Source of the DNA: Acidobacteria bacterium UBA2990
GTDB lineage: Bacteria; Acidobacteriota; Vicinamibacteria; Vicinamibacterales; UBA8438
Direction: 5' to 3'
Assembly: GCA_002347025.1 (NCBI GenBank)
Contig: DEAE01000032.1
Location: 1-64,000, forward strand
Length of the DNA stretch: 64,000 nucleotides
The stretch's first letter is position 1, and each line of letters begins with the position of its first letter. Under the pieces are notes generated by a model that saw only the letters and a program-made list of their open reading frames with translations, did not search any database and was not told where the DNA came from. The position numbers were made by a program, and so were the translations under genes. This document shows positions 59,212-64,000 of this stretch, in pieces.

Positions 59212-60180
59212 TCATGGCTTGATCCGGAGCCGGTCTTCGGAGCGTGCCCCACTGAGTACGTTAGCGATGCTGTAATTGCCTTCGTGACAGGCGTACTCAT
59301 ACAACGGACCTTGGGTGACACCCCGGGCTGCCTGATTTGTAGTCAGCGGGATGCGGACGCTCCATGGTCTGGTGAATTTGGCTGGGTCCGTCAATGTGAA
59401 TTCATATTCTAGTGTGTCGGTATTGATCCTAGTGAAACGTTCGACCAGTTCCATCGTTTGAGTTGGCATGCGCCACGTGGAAGCCCAACGGTCGTTGGTT
59501 TTATCGACAAAGTGTTTCGATTCGACGACCAAGGTGTTGCCTTCCCACCAGCCTTGGATATCACCGTTCCATTGGTGGATGCCGCTTCTGGGCTTGGGTA
59601 CTAGCGGAATGATGCGTCGGTCACGGAACATCTCATGCAAGATGACTACATGATCCGGTGTCTGCAAAATCTGATGGTTGGGGTTGTAGCCCAACCAGAA
59701 CATGGGTACTCCGTCAGTGAGGCACCGTTCTCCAGTATCTACGTCCACCCAAGAGTTGCGGGCGCCACTTACACGATAGGCAATCTGTAGGCGTTCACGC
59801 TCCAACATTTCGTTGGTATAGGGAACGCGGCCTTCAGGAGGGTCTACGATCAATGCTGTGCGCCGGTCTGGTACGACTCTTGTGCCAGGGTCAAACCAGG
59901 CTTGGTTGTAAGTGCCAGGATCGCCTGGCCGGGGATCACGCTCGACGAAGCGATTATGGTCAGCGCGCTGTTCTAGTGTTGCAGCCTCTTCTTCAGTCAG
60001 AAATGTTTGCCCAGTTAGATGTGCCGGTCGCTCGAGCGGCGTGATGGTCGACCCAGTCCATGTGCCTTGAAGGTTGGGGTGGCCCCAAGGTGTTTGAGGA
60101 GGAACTTGTGCCGTGCCGGGTAGTGGCAACAAGCTGGCAAGGGTTATGGCTGCCACGAAGGCTCCCGTTCTGTTTGGCAT
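59212..60180 (-). CDS. Exported protein of the same acidobacterial family, copy 2
   Basis: 322 residues, signal peptide to TAQ (~25). Blocks matching copy 1: HPNLQGTWTGSTITPLERPAHL, GERCLTDGVPMFW, NHQILQTPDHVVILHEMFRDRRIIPL, QGWWEGNTLVVESKHF, and EYACHEGNYSIANVLSGAR at the end. It is convergent with copy 1 across a structured repeat, consistent with an old tandem or inverted duplication. Function unknown; exported location and neighbouring oxidases and hydrolases suggest a periplasmic enzyme or binding protein. Confidence 0.87.
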   Translation of the reverse strand: MPNRTGAFVAAITLASLLPLPGTAQVPPQTPWGHPNLQGTWTGSTITPLERPAHLTGQTFLTEEEAATLEQRADHNRFVERDPRPGDPGTYNQAWFDPGTRVVPDRRTALIVDPPEGRVPYTNEMLERERLQIAYRVSGARNSWVDVDTGERCLTDGVPMFWLGYNPNHQILQTPDHVVILHEMFRDRRIIPLVPKPRSGIHQWNGDIQGWWEGNTLVVESKHFVDKTNDRWASTWRMPTQTMELVERFTRINTDTLEYEFTLTDPAKFTRPWSVRIPLTTNQAARGVTQGPLYEYACHEGNYSIANVLSGARSEDRLRIKP

Positions 60181-60467
60181 CTGAGATATTCCTCCATTTA
60201 CGTTACGGGTTTGCTCCGGTTGAGGCGCGAGTTGTTAGCCCTGCAGATGCTCTGCGACCAGGCCGCTAATAAGTGTAGTTTAGGGCAATGTGCTCTTGTG
60301 TTTCACTACTTTGTCTGTGACTACTAAACTTATCTATGCTCCGGGAAGAGGGTTCAGTGGAGTGTTTCGGGGTTTCAGGTTGTTACGAGATACGGGGCCA
60401 AAGGATAGGTGGTACCGATTCCGAGCGAGAGTTGGACACAAAGGCCGTAAGGAAGCGGCCTATTATG

Positions 60468-61109
60468 TCATCGCCTCTTAAAGAGAGTCTCTCGAGTCGC
60501 GCTTTTTCGCAACACTAGGTCGGTTACTTCTAACTTGTTGCACAATAGGTGAATGTCTCGTGTTGCTAGTACCTTCCGTTTTGTGGGTGTTGCAGGATAT
60601 ATCTGATGTCGTAGGGAATCCTCTGTGTCTAGGACGAAGCGTGTGTAATGAGCGACATTGGTTGGGACAGTGGAGAATAACCCATAAAGCATTCCGTTAG
60701 AACGGAGCAATTCGCTTAACTTCGTAGCGATGAGTCGACTGGTTGATGGATCTAGATAGTCGAAGAGATCCCAGCATAAGATCCCATCGCAAGAATTTGG
60801 TTGTTGCGGAAAGCGCGAGATCAGTCGTTCTGCAAGACTGGTCGTTAAGGTTATTTCTTGGTTGCGAGCATAAGTTTCTATGTCGGCAAATAAATCTTGT
60901 ATGTAAAATTTACATGACAGGCGTTCGTTGAATAGACTGATGTTCGATCCAATTACAGGTCCAAGATCGATCAAGACGGGCTGGTGCGGTCTATTGCTTA
61001 CGGCAGATAAAAACTTTGGGATGATGCTAGATCGAGCTATAGGCACACTCAGGTTAGGGGCCTGAGGCGTTTCTGCATTAACAGTTTTACTCGTGTTCCT
61101 CTTGAACAT
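60468..61109 (-). CDS. Methyltransferase-like (SAM fold) protein
   Basis: 213 residues, no signal peptide. VLIDLGPVIGSNISLFNERLSCKFYIQDLFADI has the spacing of SAM motif I followed by an acidic residue, and DGILCWDLFDYLDPSTSRLIATKLSELLRSNGMLYGLF corresponds to motifs IV-V. The glycine-rich loop is poor (GPVIGSN), so SAM binding is likely but not certain. C-terminus is basic. Acceptor unknown. Confidence 0.75.
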   Translation of the reverse strand: MFKRNTSKTVNAETPQAPNLSVPIARSSIIPKFLSAVSNRPHQPVLIDLGPVIGSNISLFNERLSCKFYIQDLFADIETYARNQEITLTTSLAERLISRFPQQPNSCDGILCWDLFDYLDPSTSRLIATKLSELLRSNGMLYGLFSTVPTNVAHYTRFVLDTEDSLRHQIYPATPTKRKVLATRDIHLLCNKLEVTDLVLRKSATRETLFKRR

Positions 61110-61263
61110 CCTCGTTACACTACTAACTGTGATTCTATAAGTGGGCTCTTGTTCGAGTTACAGTCCTATCAATTCTAGCACTGGGAGTTTGGATCACTTT
61201 GAGCCGGTGTGGTGGTATTCCACTTGGTTGAGGGGATGTCAGGAGTGAATCGATCCTAATTTT

Positions 61264-63657
61264 TCATGGAAGGAACGATGTGGTGCCTGGGGCTGTACCG
61301 GCAATAAATGCTTCCTGTATCGCATCATTTGCTAATGGGTCAGTCACTTGACCTGTCATTGGGTCAATGGAGGCGAATACGATGTTTTCTGGTGAGGGGA
61401 AATCTTGGGATTCTTGACGGGATCCTATATGAGCACGCATCAGATCTATCCAAATGGGAAGAGCTACTCTGGCTCCTTCTTCCCCGTCACCGAGTGTTAC
61501 TTTCTCATCATAGCCCACCCAGACGCCAACTGTGATCTCTGGATCGAATCCAACAAACCAAGCGTCGGTATAGTCATCCATTGTACCGGTCTTGCCACCG
61601 AGGGGCCAGCCCAGTCTGCTGGCTCGAATACCGGTACCGCGTTTCACAACACCTTGCATTAAGCTGACCATAATGTAAGCCGTATCTGGGCGAATCGCGT
61701 TGCTGGGGACAGGGTAATTTTCTTCAAGGGCGTTACCCTCTCGGTCTAGGATGCGGTCGATTTGATACGGGGCCATGAGGATGCCTCGATTCGGGAACAC
61801 CGCATATGCACTGGTTACCTCCTGCAGGGTCGCTTCTGCTGAGCCGAGTGCGACCGAGAGGAAGGGGGGAATTTCCGAGCTGAATCCTAGACGACGTGCG
61901 AAGTCGACCACCGTGTTAGGGCCCACCTCGTTCATCATCCAGACGGCTGGAACATTGCGTGATTTCTCTAAAGCTCGTCTAAGCGTGATTGGGCCTTCGT
62001 AGGTGTGGTCATAGTTGGTTGGTTCGTACCGGTCTTGTTCAGGGCCAACATCGTAACTAATAGGCTCATCACGTACGATTGAGGCTGCTGTATATCCTTG
62101 ATCGACTGCAGCCGCGTACAGAACCCCCTTAAATAGTGAGCCGAGTTGCCGCTTGGCTTGCGTTGCGCGATTAAATTTGCTTCTGTCGAAACTGTAGCCG
62201 CCAACCATTGCGAGGATTCGGCCCGTCCGGTTTTCAATAGCCACCAGTGCGGCTTCAGCCAACGGTTCCTGCTCTAGGTCGGCCTCAGCAGTCGGATTCT
62301 CTAATGTAACCCCGTTAGCGTCGATGGTTTCGAGTTTGGTGATCTTTATTTCGATAAGGTCGCCAATCTTGACTAGCTGGTTGGCCGCTACGTTGCCGAT
62401 GCCTCGAAAACCTTCAGTCAATCCTGACTGTAGGACGCGCAAACCCTTAGGTTTAACCCTGGCTGTGTGCTCTCCGAATCGGACTTGCATCGCCTCTTCG
62501 TCGACCTGGATCACGACCGCCGGCACGATATCACCAGTCTCCATGGCGAAAACCCACCTGCTGTGACCGAAGGTATCTAGAATGTCTGTAGTGTCACGAG
62601 TATCATCGCTGGCAGCTGCTTCGGTGAGTATGTTTCGTGTGGGAGTGCGGAATCCTCGCCGTTTGTCGTGAACCCTTAAACCGTTTTCAATAGCCTGGGT
62701 GGCGACTTCCTGTAGTTGGGCATCTAGAGTGGTGTGGACTGTTAGTCCTTCTTCATAGAGCCGAGCTACCCCGTACTCGTGCTCAAGGTGTTGCCGTATT
62801 TCTTCGATAAAGTAAGGGGCGACGGTGTTGCTGCGTTCCTTGCGCTCGGCCAAGATAATCGGTTCTTCCTTGGTGGTATCCGCTTCATCTTGGGTGAGAT
62901 AACCTTCATCGGCCATTCTTTGCAAGGTGTAATTTCGCCGGCTGCGCGCTAGATCCATGTCAACGAGAGGGCTCTGTCTGGCGGGTAGTTGGATAATACC
63001 GGCAATGGTGGCGGCTTCGCCAAGGTTGAGGTCTTTAACCGATTTTCCGAAATATAGTCGCGACGCGGCCTCGACTCCATAGGCGCTGTGGACCGCCGTG
63101 CCGAGCCATATCTGGTTTGCGTAGAGTGTCAGAATCTCCCGTTTTGTGTAACGCTTTTCGATGTGCAGGGTGTAATACATCTCACGTAGTTTCCGCTGCC
63201 ACGTCTTCTGCAGACCGAGACTTTCCCCGCGAAGTTTAACGTTCCGTGCCAACTGCATGGTTATAGTGCTGGCTCCAGCTGCCGTCAGGTCTCCTTCTCG
63301 AATGTTCGATAAGACCGTCATAGCTATCCGAGGAATATTGAATCCGATATGTGTGAAGAAACCTCCGTCTTCCGCTGAGATAATGGCGTTGCGGAGTACT
63401 TCAGGAATGTCATCATAGGTGAGAATTACACGTCTCTCCGTGGCATACTCGCCGATAAGCTCGCCTCCTCGCGCGTGGATACGCGTGATTGTGCCTGGGG
63501 CATAGTCGTCTAAATCGGAGATAATCGATAAGTCTGGTGAGTAGGCGAAAAACACCCCAGCGCTGAGTCCTAACACCAAGGAGAATGCGATCCCACTCAT
63601 TAGCCTCTTTGAGCGGATGAGTCCATGTCTGGAGTTTGCTGGCGTGTTTGGTGGCAT
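61264..63657 (-). CDS. mrcA: Penicillin-binding protein 1A, bifunctional transglycosylase/transpeptidase
   Basis: 797 residues from ATG 63657 (a TTG precedes it). Inner-membrane anchor (~20-40), GT51 glycosyltransferase with the catalytic Glu at ~96 in ISAEDGGFFTHIGFN and the signature GASTITMQLARN, then an OB-like domain (~370-460), and a transpeptidase with SxxK at ~507-510 (RQLGSLFKGVLYA), SRN (KSRNVPAVW) and KTG (GGKTGTMDDYTDAWFVGFDPE). Polymerises and cross-links peptidoglycan. All catalytic motifs are intact and the length matches class A PBP1A. Confidence 0.95.
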   Translation of the reverse strand: MPPNTPANSRHGLIRSKRLMSGIAFSLVLGLSAGVFFAYSPDLSIISDLDDYAPGTITRIHARGGELIGEYATERRVILTYDDIPEVLRNAIISAEDGGFFTHIGFNIPRIAMTVLSNIREGDLTAAGASTITMQLARNVKLRGESLGLQKTWQRKLREMYYTLHIEKRYTKREILTLYANQIWLGTAVHSAYGVEAASRLYFGKSVKDLNLGEAATIAGIIQLPARQSPLVDMDLARSRRNYTLQRMADEGYLTQDEADTTKEEPIILAERKERSNTVAPYFIEEIRQHLEHEYGVARLYEEGLTVHTTLDAQLQEVATQAIENGLRVHDKRRGFRTPTRNILTEAAASDDTRDTTDILDTFGHSRWVFAMETGDIVPAVVIQVDEEAMQVRFGEHTARVKPKGLRVLQSGLTEGFRGIGNVAANQLVKIGDLIEIKITKLETIDANGVTLENPTAEADLEQEPLAEAALVAIENRTGRILAMVGGYSFDRSKFNRATQAKRQLGSLFKGVLYAAAVDQGYTAASIVRDEPISYDVGPEQDRYEPTNYDHTYEGPITLRRALEKSRNVPAVWMMNEVGPNTVVDFARRLGFSSEIPPFLSVALGSAEATLQEVTSAYAVFPNRGILMAPYQIDRILDREGNALEENYPVPSNAIRPDTAYIMVSLMQGVVKRGTGIRASRLGWPLGGKTGTMDDYTDAWFVGFDPEITVGVWVGYDEKVTLGDGEEGARVALPIWIDLMRAHIGSRQESQDFPSPENIVFASIDPMTGQVTDPLANDAIQEAFIAGTAPGTTSFLP

Positions 63658-63821
63658 CAACTTCTAATTTTACACTGTCTCAACTCTCGTTTCTTGTCTA
63701 GAAACCTCTTGCATTGCAGGAAATTATGGAAACAGGATGTTCATCCTAGGGAATTGCGTTCGGGTTAGGTCTAGCGATGAAACCGCAAAGGTGATCCTCG
63801 AGACTTCTAGTACGGCCGAAA

Positions 63822-64000
63822 CTATACCCGGCGAAGTACCAAAATTACGCCGGCAATCACAAACAGTGAAGCCATGAAGAATTTCGAATTGAGCGGCTCA
63901 GTTCCTGTCAATGCAGATACTCCTGTGGCGATGATCGGTTGGAAAAAAATGAAAAAGCCCACTATTGAGGATTCCATATGGCGCAGAGTGAATGCGGTGA
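63822..64000 (-). CDS. EamA/DMT-family transporter, C-terminal part, cut by window edge
   Basis: The minus strand is open from base 64000 to TAG at 63824-63822, giving the last 58 residues: ..LRHMESSIVGFFIFFQPIIATGVSALTGTEPLNSKFFMASLFVIAGVILVLRRV. Two membrane helices with the Q/P-P-I-x-A, then G-T-E-P-L, then G-V-I-L pattern are typical of the final helices of EamA drug/metabolite transporters. The 5' part is outside the window. Substrate unknown. Confidence 0.75.
   Translation of the reverse strand, partial: TAFTLRHMESSIVGFFIFFQPIIATGVSALTGTEPLNSKFFMASLFVIAGVILVLRRV

Noticed and set aside
1..64000. Defence island or prophage covering the window
   Set aside because: Apart from the terminal integrase fragment there are no phage structural, restriction, toxin-antitoxin or cas genes; the remainder is housekeeping and metabolic.

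Overview
The window reads as chromosomal DNA of a Gram-negative bacterium. It has secreted and lipoprotein enzymes, a beta-barrel outer membrane protein and bifunctional PBP1A. Acidobacteriota, perhaps the Vicinamibacteria branch, is my best guess. The reasons are the block thrS-infC-rpmI-rplT-pheS-pheT-zapB-like-zapA-6S RNA-rny, exported PQQ dehydrogenases of the glucose-dehydrogenase type, DUF1572 and DUF2007 proteins, two copies of an exported family I associate with Acidobacteria, and a short tmRNA tag (ADTQLPLAA). This assignment is inference; there is no rRNA in the window.

Layout. 1-643: the last codons of a tyrosine recombinase run into the 3' end of a tmRNA gene, a classic island junction, so an integrated element probably lies to the left. 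848-5954: GAF-like protein, LysM lytic transglycosylase, aminotransferase, outer membrane barrel, and a His-rich EF-hand secreted protein. 6272-16814 (all minus strand): a housekeeping block transcribed from a tRNA-Val(GAC) promoter side through thrS, infC (ATT start), rpmI, rplT, pheS, pheT (TTG start, no tRNA-binding domain), zapB-like, zapA, 6S RNA, rny and thiL. 16953-21619: an S41 protease homologue lacking both catalytic residues, ruvX-mltG, and a YeiH-type exporter with a small membrane protein.

21677-31684: exported hydrolases (penicillin acylase, alpha/beta esterase, esterase-PDZ fusion), small zinc-ribbon-type proteins, a DinB-like protein and a coupled M16 peptidase pair. 31721-37580: larE divergent from a nickel/cobalt exporter-like gene, a Ca2+/Na+ exchanger, cysteine desulfurase, and a HAD phosphatase coupled to a thioesterase. 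37679-47983: a first PQQ dehydrogenase and four large polytopic membrane proteins resembling GT-C glycosyltransferases or YfhO. 48087-50556: an RRM RNA-binding protein that appears to start at ATT after a long leader, a methyltransferase and an EEP-fold hydrolase.

50574-60180: amidase, second PQQ dehydrogenase, SMP-30-like lactonase, beta-lactamase-fold hydrolase, cupin-like protein and two exported paralogues. Several of these are translationally coupled and look like a periplasmic oxidation/hydrolysis set. 60468-64000: methyltransferase-like protein, PBP1A, and the C-terminal end of an EamA transporter cut by the window edge.

No CRISPR array, insertion sequence or complete prophage was seen. 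The points most worth a second look are the ATT-initiated RRM gene, the S41 pseudoprotease, the 40-bp tandem duplication upstream of 6S RNA, the tmRNA/integrase junction, the larE/nickel transporter pair and the PQQ-dehydrogenase cluster.
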